From SIG440 sp045579055 (GTDB lineage: Bacteria; Bacillota; Clostridia; Monoglobales; Monoglobaceae), in NCBI GenBank assembly GCA_045579055.1, contig JAZNLK010000151.1:1-26145 (forward strand): a stretch of DNA of 26,145 nucleotides, read 5' to 3'. A model generated the notes under the pieces. It was not told the DNA's origin. It saw only the letters and a program-made list of their open reading frames with translations, and searched no databases. The position numbers were made by a program, and so were the translations under genes. Below, piece after piece: positions 8,023-15,909 of this stretch (position 1 is its first letter; the number at the start of each line of letters is the position of its first letter).

Positions 8023-11000
8023 TTAGTTAAGTATACTTGAATAGTCGATATACTCCGTAGATGTCATAAAGATAACACCGTCAGCTTCAAGATATTCAAT
8101 AAAATCATACATATAATCCGATGAATATACCTTTCCGTCCGAGGTTGTCAAATCTGATGCCGGCCAATTCACCGGATGATACTGAAGCACAACATAAGGC
8201 CATTTCTGAAATTGTGCCGTAGTCCAATCATCAATCATATCTTCAACCGGGAGACAAACTGTGGCACCCGACTTGCTTGAGCCGTCCTCAAGTATTCCTG
8301 ATTTGCCTGCTTCCACATCAAAGGTTCTCCAAAGAGTTGTAAAGGTATTATCCTTATCCAGATATCCGTAATATCCAAGACGGTCTTCCGAGGCTCGACT
8401 AAGAACAGCTTTGTAATTATAGGCATTGAGTGCATCCACAATGTCGCTGTGTATATAGTTTTCAATTGAATTGAACGTCACATATTCAACACCTGTTTTT
8501 TCGCTTGCAACCTTTGCATTTTCAAAATCTGCAAAAATTTCTTCTCTTGTGTATCCTCTCATGTTACCCGAACCGTACTGATGGTTCCAGAATTCAATCA
8601 TTTCGTGATTTTCCATTTCATCCAGTTTTTCAATATCCGCTGTATTGGTGGAATCAAGATCACGTGCAAGAATACCGAAATTCATTTTGATATTATTCTC
8701 AACCGCATAATCATAAGCAGGCTTAAAGGCGTTATATCTGTTTCCAACACCAATACCATCAAGCTTCAGAATAACAACAGGCTTGTTTGTTGCCTTGAGA
8801 ACTTCCGGCTCACTGTACGCCTCAAGAGTTTCGCTGTTCTGAACATATGTTTTTGCAACATAGTGCTTTCCGTCATCAGGAACTGTCACCTCAAGAGAAT
8901 GGTCTTCCAACGTCTTTGAAGCTGTAAAGCTTACAAAATCGCAGTCCACCATTCTGCCTGATTCATAAAGTGCAAGTGTATAATTTACGTTCTCATCACC
9001 GCCGTATGCCGCCGCAGAAACTGTCGCGGTAATTGTACCGGGCTGAGTCACATCAACAACTTCACCGTTCTTTGTAAATTCAACATCTGTCAGATAAATT
9101 CCGCCATCTTCATCCATTGTCACCCTTATATAATCGGAAACTGTATTCCCAAAAAGATCAGAAACGCCGTTGAACTTCACTGTATATGTACTACCCGGAG
9201 CCTTTGCAAAATCAAATTTCACCGTATTGTCATCAACAAATGAAATTTCAGGTGTAATTTCATCGTCATTGACCGTTACTGTCGTTGAATTGAATGAAGC
9301 TTTGTCAAGTGCATTTGTAAATCTTGCAACAACAGGTTCGGATGCCTTGATTATGCCCTTTGAAGAATTTACATTATCCAACTCAAATGCATAAATTCCG
9401 CGGTATTCCACAGCACCAACTTTTGCGGCATCCTCCACAATCGTCCAGTTTATTTTTTTCATAAGAATTTCCGCATCACCAAGTGCAACAACACCTGAAC
9501 CAATAACCGCTCCGTCCTTTAAAACGGTTACAGCTGCACTAAAATCGGTCTGATTAACAATTGCTTCAACAGAATATGTACCGGTTGATGCTTCTGCAAC
9601 CTCCGCACTGCCTATATAAATTTTTCCGTCACTTCCAAATTTCACAAGGTCATAATTAAACTCTGTTGTCACCTTGCTGATTACTCTTGTGCCGTTTGCA
9701 GCCAGAACAGTATCTTTTGCAATGTCCGAAACTGTCACATCTGCATTATATCTGAACTTTGTATTCTTGAAGGGGAGCTCCAGAGATACCTTTTCAGCAT
9801 CTGTCAGATTGCTTCCGCCATAAAGCGGTGCTGAGAGCTTGCTTATGGGTCCATAATAAAAATCGTCAATAATAAATGCCGAGGGTTCAGCATATTTGTT
9901 TTCCATTCTGTCGTTTATTCTGAACCATGTTCTGTAAAGTCTTGTTTCAGTCTGTGCTATCGTTTCTTTTGAAAAACCTGCATCTTTATATTCAAATGTT
10001 CCGTCTGTGAGATAATAGTTATAGTAACCTGTGTCATAATCAAGAACAATTTCAAGGTCATACCACGTATTAAGTTTCACATCCAGACCTGTGTCACGTC
10101 CGTCAAAAGCTGTGATGCTTGCGTTTGAAAGGGCCTGTAACGCAATAATGTTGTTTGACATTTTAATCTGTATATTTGTGAAATTATCATCAGGGAACAT
10201 AAACGAAACCTTCATCGCCGCCGCAGTGGATATGTTTATGCCGAAATTCATAAACAATGCCGGGTTTGTAATATCCTGTCTTGCCGATCCTGAAAATTGC
10301 GAGATATCATCAGTTTCGTTTGCACAGATTTTTGCACTGTAACCACGGTCAGTCTTTATCTGTTCAACAGGGTGTGTTCCCGAACCACCAAGACCTTTCT
10401 TCCATGTTCCTTTGCCAAGAGTTGCGGGAAGACCGTTTGCATCATCCCACTCATCAAAGGTGTAGTGAGTTAGACTTGCCATTTCATCAACGATAACCTT
10501 GTCGGTGCTTTCAAACTTGAAGTTGTCAAAATATGTAACCTGTTCCCCTGCAGCAATAAGTGATTCATGTTTGCAATGATGAACCATATAGAAAATAAAT
10601 CTGTTCATTTTTTCGCCTGCGGTTGTTATGCCAAAGGTGTCGACAACAGAATTACCGTCATTGCTAATCTGAACCTTGTATGCACCACTGTCCAGGTTGT
10701 ACCATGCTTTTACATCATACCATTCGTCAGGAAGCCAGGTCACCCCTGTTCCTGCTCCGAAAATGTCAATTTTCTGCGATTCATTAAAGGTAACAGGATA
10801 AATGAGACCTTTGTCGCAGTTCATTCTTATTGCTTTACCCGAATACTTACCTGTTGCACTTTTCTCAACATACATAGAAACTTCCAGATAAACCGACCCT
10901 GTCATTTCTTCATCAAAATGAACCATTGTATTTACATTCGATTCCGATGCACTATTGGGTTTCTGAACAATCTTCAAGCTATTGCCGTATTTGTTGTCAG

Positions 11001-11241
11001 CCGCGGTACCGTTTGTTATGCCGCTGTATTCATTCAGCGTGGAAGGAGAACATTTTGTTCTGGAAATATTGGAGAATTTTGGCAAAACACAACTAAAGTT
11101 TTCAACTCCATCCCACTTTCCGCTATAGTCCTCAAAATCGGAATACGTGCTGAGTTCAGCCGCAGAAACAGGCATAGAAAAAAGGATTGTCGGAAGCATA
11201 ATTGCAATAACAATCAATAAAGGAAAACTTCTTTTTCTCAT
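8023..11241 (-). CDS. Secreted multidomain protein with deacetylase-like C-terminus
   Basis: A 1072-residue exported protein. Residues 1-28 form a signal peptide (RKR, hydrophobic core, then a VSA-AE cleavage site). Two beta-sandwich, LamG-like segments follow (about 30-245 and 255-470). An SbsA-type Ig-like domain (Big_5) sits around 635-715 (VVARFTNALDKASF, FAKAPGSTYTVKF), followed by another beta segment. Residues 820-1072 resemble the NodB polysaccharide deacetylase fold: ILKLDG with D828, EFWNHQYGS with H887, and LQYHPVNW with H1022. The second histidine of the usual HxxxH is serine here (S891), so catalysis is doubtful. No cell-wall anchor is visible. GAGGA precedes ATG 11241. It lies upstream of the sugar operon and may bind or trim a polysaccharide outside the cell. 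Confidence 0.8.
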   Translation of the reverse strand: MRKRSFPLLIVIAIMLPTILFSMPVSAAELSTYSDFEDYSGKWDGVENFSCVLPKFSNISRTKCSPSTLNEYSGITNGTAADNKYGNSLKIVQKPNSASESNVNTMVHFDEEMTGSVYLEVSMYVEKSATGKYSGKAIRMNCDKGLIYPVTFNESQKIDIFGAGTGVTWLPDEWYDVKAWYNLDSGAYKVQISNDGNSVVDTFGITTAGEKMNRFIFYMVHHCKHESLIAAGEQVTYFDNFKFESTDKVIVDEMASLTHYTFDEWDDANGLPATLGKGTWKKGLGGSGTHPVEQIKTDRGYSAKICANETDDISQFSGSARQDITNPALFMNFGINISTAAAMKVSFMFPDDNFTNIQIKMSNNIIALQALSNASITAFDGRDTGLDVKLNTWYDLEIVLDYDTGYYNYYLTDGTFEYKDAGFSKETIAQTETRLYRTWFRINDRMENKYAEPSAFIIDDFYYGPISKLSAPLYGGSNLTDAEKVSLELPFKNTKFRYNADVTVSDIAKDTVLAANGTRVISKVTTEFNYDLVKFGSDGKIYIGSAEVAEASTGTYSVEAIVNQTDFSAAVTVLKDGAVIGSGVVALGDAEILMKKINWTIVEDAAKVGAVEYRGIYAFELDNVNSSKGIIKASEPVVARFTNALDKASFNSTTVTVNDDEITPEISFVDDNTVKFDFAKAPGSTYTVKFNGVSDLFGNTVSDYIRVTMDEDGGIYLTDVEFTKNGEVVDVTQPGTITATVSAAAYGGDENVNYTLALYESGRMVDCDFVSFTASKTLEDHSLEVTVPDDGKHYVAKTYVQNSETLEAYSEPEVLKATNKPVVILKLDGIGVGNRYNAFKPAYDYAVENNIKMNFGILARDLDSTNTADIEKLDEMENHEMIEFWNHQYGSGNMRGYTREEIFADFENAKVASEKTGVEYVTFNSIENYIHSDIVDALNAYNYKAVLSRASEDRLGYYGYLDKDNTFTTLWRTFDVEAGKSGILEDGSSKSGATVCLPVEDMIDDWTTAQFQKWPYVVLQYHPVNWPASDLTTSDGKVYSSDYMYDFIEYLEADGVIFMTSTEYIDYSSILN

Positions 11242-11282
11242 AAAACATCCTCACTTTTTTGCATACTTACTCATTTTAAAAA

Positions 11283-11338
11283 ATTATAACATACTTTTTT
11301 CAAAAATACCATTGCATTTTCTACAAAAATACATTGCA
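11283..11338 (-). promoter_or_regulatory. Promoter region of secreted protein with direct repeat
   Basis: On the minus strand, two copies of TGCAATG(G)TATTTTTG (11324-11338 and 11301-11316) are spaced 22-23 bp apart and lead into TATAAT (11283-11288). No good -35 exists at the expected place; the second repeat occupies it. This fits an activator-dependent promoter, possibly of the AraC type. Confidence 0.45.
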
Positions 11339-11540
11339 AAAAATCCACTCTTGTGCTAAAACAGGCATCTCTAATTTAAAATGAACCACCAACCGCAAAA
11401 TTTCGGAGTTTTGTTCGACTTTTGAGGCGTGATTCGTTTTTGACATCATATGGGACTATTTTGGCGTTCAAAACACACAAATATCAATTTTTGGGGATAA
11501 AATTTTTAAAAATATATATGTTTATTTTAATATTAAAAAC

Positions 11541-11570
11541 TTGACAAAGCAAGGTTAAATATTGTATATT
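11541..11570 (+). promoter_or_regulatory. Promoter of D-lyxose isomerase operon
   Basis: TTGACA (11541-11546) is followed after 17-18 bases by GTATAT/TATATT (11564-11570). It lies about 60 bases before the start codon at 11634. Confidence 0.6.
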
Positions 11571-11633
11571 TAAAAAGCAAATAACAGCAAAATGCATTTG
11601 CTTTATATCAAAGAAAATCAGGAGGCCTCGTTC

Positions 11634-12170
11634 ATGAAGCGTAAAGATATCGAAATCAAAATTACAAAAGCATTGGACTTCTACGAAAAAAACAATATAG
11701 TTTTGACGGGAAAAGAAAAGAACAGCATCGAAGTATGCGACTTTGGATTAGGAAAAATTGACGAAATCGGACTGCAGCTTTTAACATACATAAACACAAC
11801 AAAAGTATGTGCAAAGGAAATGGTATTGACTCCCGGTCAGACCTGTCCTGAGCATAAACATGTTCCAACTGCCGGTATGGACGGCAAAGAAGAAACATTC
11901 AGGTGCAGATACGGCAAGGTTTTTCTTTATGTTTCCGGTGAGGGCGAAAAAGAAAACATTAAGGCAAAAATACCGGATACAGATGTTAGTGTATTTCACG
12001 AAGTTATTCTGAATCCCGGTGAACAGTACACAATTATGCCCGAAACATTGCATTGGTTTCAGGCAGGCGAAGACGGTGCTATAATTTCAGAATTTTCAAC
12101 ACGCAGCACTGACGAAACAGATGTTTTTACTGATAAAAGAATCATAAGAGAACCGCAAATAGAGGATTGA
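11634..12170 (+). CDS. ydaE: D-lyxose ketol-isomerase (YdaE-type cupin)
   Basis: A 178-residue single-domain cupin that resembles B. subtilis YdaE, a manganese-dependent D-lyxose isomerase (D-lyxose to D-xylulose, with side activity on D-mannose in the family). The metal ligands are visible: CPEHKH (H74, H76), E87 in KEETFRCRYGK and H140 in TLHWFQAGE. The surrounding blocks (GLQLLTYINTTKVCAKEMVL, QYTIMPETLHWF) follow the family closely. ATG 11634 is chosen because GGAGG (11621-11625) lies eight bases before it; the frame opens earlier at 11592 without such a site. An AraC regulator follows after 70 bases in the same direction. No pentulose kinase is nearby, so the product must be taken up by enzymes encoded elsewhere. 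Confidence 0.88.
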   Translation: MKRKDIEIKITKALDFYEKNNIVLTGKEKNSIEVCDFGLGKIDEIGLQLLTYINTTKVCAKEMVLTPGQTCPEHKHVPTAGMDGKEETFRCRYGKVFLYVSGEGEKENIKAKIPDTDVSVFHEVILNPGEQYTIMPETLHWFQAGEDGAIISEFSTRSTDETDVFTDKRIIREPQIED

Positions 12171-12240
12171 TAATCAAAAGTGAAGAAAGCTGAAAATCCT
12201 CTATTCTACAAATCTTGCAACAAACTGCGAAGGTGAGTTT

Positions 12241-13041
12241 ATGGATTATATCATCTCATACAACGGTCTGGTTTATAACCATGCAAAAAGCGAAACCCCA
12301 AACGAAAAGGAATTTGCGGCACATACACACAACAAATATGAAATACTTTATTTCATGTCCGGTGACGTTGACTGCGTTATCGGTAATATGCGAAGAACAC
12401 TTAAACCCGGCGAAATGGTTCTTATTCCTTCTCTTTATGTCCATTATATCGACATAATCGGAATGAGTCCCTATGAACGTATTGTTCTGAACTTTGACCG
12501 AAGCGGTGCTGATTCTGAAATTCTGAAAAAGGTCTTTTCTTCTCCGCAAATTATAGATACAACAAGATTTCCTATGCTTGCAGGTGTATTCGAGCGACTT
12601 ATAAATTACAGCAAAATTTTCTCCGATAACGAAAGACAAATTCTGTTTTATAACATTCTGACCGAGCTTTTATATCTGACACATAACACACTAAATTCCG
12701 AAGCGGGTGCCGTTTCATTTGACGGCTACAGCAAAGCAATGAGTAAAGCTGTAAATTACATAAACAATCACCTTTTCGATATAACCGACATCGAGCACCT
12801 ATGTCAGGAGCTTTTTATAAGCCGCACATATCTTCACAAGATTTTCAGCAATGCTCTGGGTATGAGTCCTATGAAATATATAAAGAGCAGACGCCTTATT
12901 GCATCGCGTGAAATGATTCGACTTGGTGAAAAGCCCACAAAGGTTGCAAAAAAAGTATGTTTCAACGATTATACTTCATTTTTTCGGGCATACCGTTCAC
13001 ATTTTGGCTATTCCCCCATTGATACTGAAATGAACAGATAA
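12241..13041 (+). CDS. AraC-family transcriptional regulator
   Basis: A 266-residue regulator with an N-terminal cupin fold (HTHNKYEILYFMSGDVDCVI around 29-48, KPGEMVLIPSLYVHY following) and a C-terminal AraC double helix-turn-helix (about 165-262; RTYLHKIFSNALGMSPMKYI, then FRAYRSHFGYSPI). AAGGTGAG lies just before ATG 12241. The gene is transcribed behind the D-lyxose isomerase and ends in a strong terminator, so the two probably form a self-contained regulator/enzyme unit. The histidine-containing cupin is the usual place for sugar binding in this family; a pentose or hexose effector is likely but not shown. Confidence 0.9.
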   Translation: MDYIISYNGLVYNHAKSETPNEKEFAAHTHNKYEILYFMSGDVDCVIGNMRRTLKPGEMVLIPSLYVHYIDIIGMSPYERIVLNFDRSGADSEILKKVFSSPQIIDTTRFPMLAGVFERLINYSKIFSDNERQILFYNILTELLYLTHNTLNSEAGAVSFDGYSKAMSKAVNYINNHLFDITDIEHLCQELFISRTYLHKIFSNALGMSPMKYIKSRRLIASREMIRLGEKPTKVAKKVCFNDYTSFFRAYRSHFGYSPIDTEMNR

Positions 13042-13078
13042 AAAAAGTTGCAGTTCAAATGGACTGCAACTTTTTTTA
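13041..13078. terminator. Bidirectional terminator
   Basis: A stem of about 16 bp (13041-13056 with 13061-13076, core GTTGCAGTTC/GGACTGCAAC, one G-T pair) with an AAAT loop has an A run on one side and a T run on the other. It sits between the AraC stop (+) and the end of the feo genes (-) and can stop transcription both ways. Confidence 0.85.
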
Positions 13079-13081
13079 TTT

Positions 13082-13258
13082 CTATTTGCAATTGCAACAA
13101 CAATCCGATTCATTACCGGTTTTGTGCGCTTTGCATGTTTTCCCCGAAGGACAACCGATGCACTTCACACCTCTTCTTTTTTCACGGACTATATATCCGA
13201 TTACCGAACCGATAATAAGCACAACAACTGCCACAACAATCCAGTCAGCTGCTGACAT
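13082..13258 (-). CDS. FeoB-associated Cys-rich membrane protein
   Basis: A 58-residue protein directly after feoB (17 bases). It has one N-terminal membrane helix (DWIVVAVVVLIIGSVIGYIV, residues 5-24), a basic stop-transfer segment (REKRRG) and a Cys-rich cytosolic tail with CIGCPSGKTC and CCCNC, seven cysteines in all. Small single-helix proteins with such tails commonly follow feoB in Firmicutes and are thought to assist or sense iron at the transporter; their role is not established. GGAG lies eight bases before ATG 13258, and the stop precedes the bidirectional terminator. The frame is too short for common ORF cut-offs, but both start and context are good. Confidence 0.85.
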   Translation of the reverse strand: MSAADWIVVAVVVLIIGSVIGYIVREKRRGVKCIGCPSGKTCKAHKTGNESDCCCNCK

Positions 13259-13275
13259 ATGTCCAACTCCTTTTC

Positions 13276-15291
13276 CTATGCCTTTGCGTTTGTTTTCAAA
13301 GAATATTCCGCCTTAAGCTTTTTGTTTGCATTGATAATAAGATACACAACTATTGCCACCATAACAGCCACCGCAATAAGACCGCCCAGGAAACCGTTTC
13401 CGAAAGAACCGGTTGTCACAAGTGTTCCTATCTGATAAACCATGAAACCAAGAGTGAATCCAACACCAAGCTGAAGTGCGATACCGCCAAAAAGCCATTT
13501 CTTGCTCTTGAGCTCAGCATTCATTGCACCGATTGCCGCAAAACACGGAGGCGAGAACAGATTGAACACAAGGAATGCAAGTGCCGCAACTGCCGTCACA
13601 CCGTAACCACCCATAATGCTTGCAATTTCCGATGCTTCACCAACAACTTCAAGACCTTCTTCAGCGTCCATAAGGTGTCCGAATGCCATACATGTTGCCA
13701 ATGTGCCAACAACACATTCTTTGGCAATAAATCCTGTAACTGCCGCCGCAGCCATCTGCCAGACAGCAACACCGATAACAGGAACAAGAACATAGGCAAA
13801 GGGCTTGCCGACACTTGCAAGAATTGATGCGTTGGGGTCTTCAACCATCTGGAATGACCAGTTGAAGTTTTGCATCAGATATACAACAAAGTTACAAACA
13901 AGAATGATTGTACCTGCTTTAACTATGTATGCCCAACCTCTGCCGCACATTGACTTCACAGCTCTCCACACGTTCGTAGCCTTATATTCGGGAAGCTCCA
14001 TTATAAAGAATGACTTCCTTGCCTTATGAGCTGTAATCTTGTTTATTAGAAGAGCACAAAGGAAAATAACAATTATTCCTGCAAAGTACATTGATGTTCC
14101 CACCCAAGCAGAATTTGGGAAGAACGCACCAACAAACAACGCAATAACAGGAAGCTTTGCACCGCAAGGCATAAAGGGAGCAAGCATTGCTGTCGCTCTG
14201 CGTTCTCTTTCGTTGCGGATTGTGCGGCAAGCCATAACCCCCGGAATCGCACAACCGGTACCGATAACAAAAGGAATTACCGACTTACCCGAAAGACCAA
14301 CCTTCTTGAATATGGGGTCAAGGACAACCGAGACACGAGCCATATAACCGCAATCTTCAAGAAGAGCAATGAGGAAGTACATAACCATTACCAAGGGCAA
14401 AAATCCCACAACCGCAATAACACCTTCGATTATACCCTCCAGCACAAGGGCTCTCAAAAACTCGTTTGTAACCCCGGACATCCAGCCTTCAACAACACCC
14501 TTGAATGCTCCCAGCCACTCTGTAAATGTATCGGCAATGAATGGGCCAAGAGTCGACTGTGAAATGTCAAATACAAGGAACATCACCACGGCAAAAATCG
14601 GAATCCCAAGCCATTTATTGGTCAAAACACGGTCAATTTTGTCGTGAATGCTCTTTTCACTTGAACGAACCTTTCTTTTTTCAACTGTCTTCACAATCTT
14701 GTTAACAAAATCAAAACGCTTTCTGTCAGCAAGCTCAACAGCCTTCTTGTCGGTCAGATTAATTTCACCCTGTGTATAGGTTGCTTTTTGTTGCTTTCCT
14801 TTTAATGAAACCGCCTTTTTCACAACCTCTGAAAGACCGTCAGCCGAAGTTGAAATTGTTTCCACAACCGGACAACAAAGCAACGACGACAATGTTGCAA
14901 CATCTATATTTGTCTCTTTTTTTGAATTGATGTCACTCTTGTTAAGTGCCACAACAACAGGGACACCCAGTTCAAGAAGCTGCGTCGTAAAAAACAAACT
15001 TCTGCTGAGATTTGTTGCATCAACAATATTGATGATTGCATCAGGCTTCTCATTTTTTACATAACTGCTGGTTATACTCTCCTCTGACGTGAACGGTGAC
15101 ATTGAATATGCACCGGGAAGGTCAACTGCGACCATTTCCTCATTTCCATCATAAAAGCTCTTTTTGATTAAGGCTTCTTTCTTTTCTACGGTAACACCTG
15201 CCCAGTTTCCGACTTTTTCATTTCTGCCGGTGAGTGCATTATACATTGTGGTTTTACCGCTGTTTGGATTACCCGCTAAGGCAATTCTCAT
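13276..15291 (-). CDS. feoB: Ferrous iron transporter FeoB
   Basis: A 671-residue Fe(II) transporter with a cytosolic G-protein domain and a polytopic membrane domain. The G1 motif is GNPNSGKTT (7-15), G2 lies in GVTVE, G3 is DLPG (57-60) and G4 is NKSD (117-120). A linker containing a helical segment follows to about residue 225. The membrane part has two gate repeats, including GYMARVSVVLDPIFKKVGLS, FVIGTGCAIPGVMACRT and the later FSPPCFAAIGAM; the gate cysteines are present. The length is normal for clostridial FeoB. GAGGAAG precedes ATG 15291. It has its own promoter with GTTAG-type operators between feoA and feoB, and the Cys-rich membrane protein follows. Confidence 0.95.
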   Translation of the reverse strand: MRIALAGNPNSGKTTMYNALTGRNEKVGNWAGVTVEKKEALIKKSFYDGNEEMVAVDLPGAYSMSPFTSEESITSSYVKNEKPDAIINIVDATNLSRSLFFTTQLLELGVPVVVALNKSDINSKKETNIDVATLSSLLCCPVVETISTSADGLSEVVKKAVSLKGKQQKATYTQGEINLTDKKAVELADRKRFDFVNKIVKTVEKRKVRSSEKSIHDKIDRVLTNKWLGIPIFAVVMFLVFDISQSTLGPFIADTFTEWLGAFKGVVEGWMSGVTNEFLRALVLEGIIEGVIAVVGFLPLVMVMYFLIALLEDCGYMARVSVVLDPIFKKVGLSGKSVIPFVIGTGCAIPGVMACRTIRNERERRATAMLAPFMPCGAKLPVIALFVGAFFPNSAWVGTSMYFAGIIVIFLCALLINKITAHKARKSFFIMELPEYKATNVWRAVKSMCGRGWAYIVKAGTIILVCNFVVYLMQNFNWSFQMVEDPNASILASVGKPFAYVLVPVIGVAVWQMAAAAVTGFIAKECVVGTLATCMAFGHLMDAEEGLEVVGEASEIASIMGGYGVTAVAALAFLVFNLFSPPCFAAIGAMNAELKSKKWLFGGIALQLGVGFTLGFMVYQIGTLVTTGSFGNGFLGGLIAVAVMVAIVVYLIINANKKLKAEYSLKTNAKA

Positions 15292-15323
15292 ATTATTCTT
15301 CCTCTCTTTGTATATTGAAGTTA

Positions 15324-15360
15324 ATTATACTCACGCCCCTGTGGTTAGCAATCACTAACC
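15324..15360 (-). promoter_or_regulatory. feoB promoter with overlapping operator
   Basis: On the minus strand, TTGCTA (15346-15351), a 16-base spacer and TATAAT (15324-15329) form the likely promoter. The inverted repeat GGTTAG-N6-CTAACC (15343-15360) covers the -35, placing a repressor where polymerase would bind. The half-site resembles the DtxR/IdeR core, but with a different spacer. Confidence 0.65.
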
Positions 15361-15375
15361 ATATGTCAAAAAAAC

Positions 15376-15393
15376 AGTTAGCAGCAACTAACT
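15376..15393. promoter_or_regulatory. Second operator upstream of feoB
   Basis: AGTTAG-N6-CTAACT is an 18-bp inverted repeat of the same type as the one at 15343-15360, with centres 33 bp apart, about three helical turns. Confidence 0.6.
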
Positions 15394-15406
15394 TATTTTC
15401 ATTAAG

Positions 15407-15432
15407 ATATCCGGCAACGATCTCTGCCGGAT
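15407..15432 (-). terminator. Hairpin after feoA
   Basis: An 8-bp stem ATCCGGCA/TGCCGGAT (15409-15416, 15425-15432) lies two bases past the feoA stop. No T tract follows on the minus strand, so it is at best a weak terminator or an RNA-stabilising hairpin. Confidence 0.4.
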
Positions 15433-15433
15433 T

Positions 15434-15646
15434 TTAAATAATAATAGCCTCTGCAAGCTGATTATCTATCGTATATCTGCCGTCTTTTATAGAAACAACG
15501 CATCCGCCCTTCAAGTGTGACACAACAGTAATAGGTTCGCCGCTGTAGCAACCCAACGAAAACAGAAATGCATCCATTTCTTCATCATCCGTCTCAATGC
15601 TGCTGATGATATATTCCTTTCCTTCAACCGCTTCTGTCAAGTTCAT
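15434..15646 (-). CDS. feoA: FeoA family protein
   Basis: A 70-residue SH3-like protein that assists FeoB in Fe(II) uptake at the cytosolic face of the membrane. The FeoA pattern is visible: a Leu/Ala-rich start (NLTEAVEGKEYIISSIE), a central L-G turn (LFSLGCYSGEPITVV) and a C-terminal strand ending DNQLAEAIII. ATG 15646 is preferred because AGAGGT lies about 6 bases upstream; the frame extends to 15661 without a site. It is separated from feoB by about 140 bases holding operators and a second promoter, so the two genes can be transcribed separately under the same repressor. Confidence 0.85.
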   Translation of the reverse strand: MNLTEAVEGKEYIISSIETDDEEMDAFLFSLGCYSGEPITVVSHLKGGCVVSIKDGRYTIDNQLAEAIII

Positions 15647-15698
15647 AAAAAGACCTCTCATAAAATCTGAATTATGTAATAAATACCGATAAAACGAA

Positions 15699-15752
15699 GG
15701 TTAGTCTGTTCTAACCACAAGTTAGTTTAGCACAACTAACTCTCATTGTCAA
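15699..15752 (-). promoter_or_regulatory. feoA promoter with two operators
   Basis: On the minus strand, TTGACA (15747-15752), a 17-base spacer and TAAACT (15724-15729) form a strong promoter. AGTTAG-N10-CTAACT (15720-15741) covers the -10 and most of the spacer, and GGTTAG-N6-CTAACC (15699-15716) lies just downstream of the -10. This is a classic repressor layout, most likely iron-responsive given the genes. Confidence 0.7.
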
Positions 15753-15837
15753 TACTTTTATCCAAAATTTTCATAAAAATTTTATACAAAACGTTTTTTC
15801 AACCTCAAAAAAAGTACGATTTAACCCGTTTTTTATA

Positions 15838-15866
15838 TTGACAAAAGTTTTTTTATAAGCTATTAT
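15838..15866 (+). promoter_or_regulatory. Promoter of mgtC-like gene
   Basis: TTGACA (15838-15843) is followed after 17 bases by TATTAT (15861-15866), which merges into TATAAT (15864-15869). The start codon lies about 40 bases downstream. No Mg-sensing leader structure is visible in this short leader. Confidence 0.65.
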
Positions 15867-15909
15867 AATCTTTAAATTACTACATATATATAAAAAGCGA
15901 GGTGTTTTT

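Larger units (their letters stand above)
11242..11633. other. Divergent intergenic region
   Basis: A gene-free, AT-rich region between the secreted protein (-) and the D-lyxose isomerase (+). It holds a direct repeat at 11301-11338, a possible minus-strand -10 (TATAAT, 11283-11288) and a plus-strand promoter at 11541-11570. Between about 11340 and 11540 I see nothing recognisable. Confidence 0.6.

Noticed and set aside
10567..11220. 217-codon open frame on the plus strand
   Set aside because: It lies wholly antisense to the start of the secreted protein, has no ribosome binding site and encodes a Cys/Phe-rich sequence typical of a shadow frame.
13059..13316. 85-codon plus-strand frame after the AraC gene
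   Set aside because: It starts inside the terminator hairpin and is antisense to the Cys-rich FeoB partner and the feoB end.
15343..15741. Fur boxes at the feo genes
   Set aside because: The GTTAG-type repeats do not resemble the GATAATGATAATCATTATC Fur consensus; a DtxR-like repressor fits better.
15867..15909. Magnesium riboswitch before the mgtC-like gene
   Set aside because: The leader from the promoter to the start codon is only about 40 bases, too short for a known Mg-sensing element.
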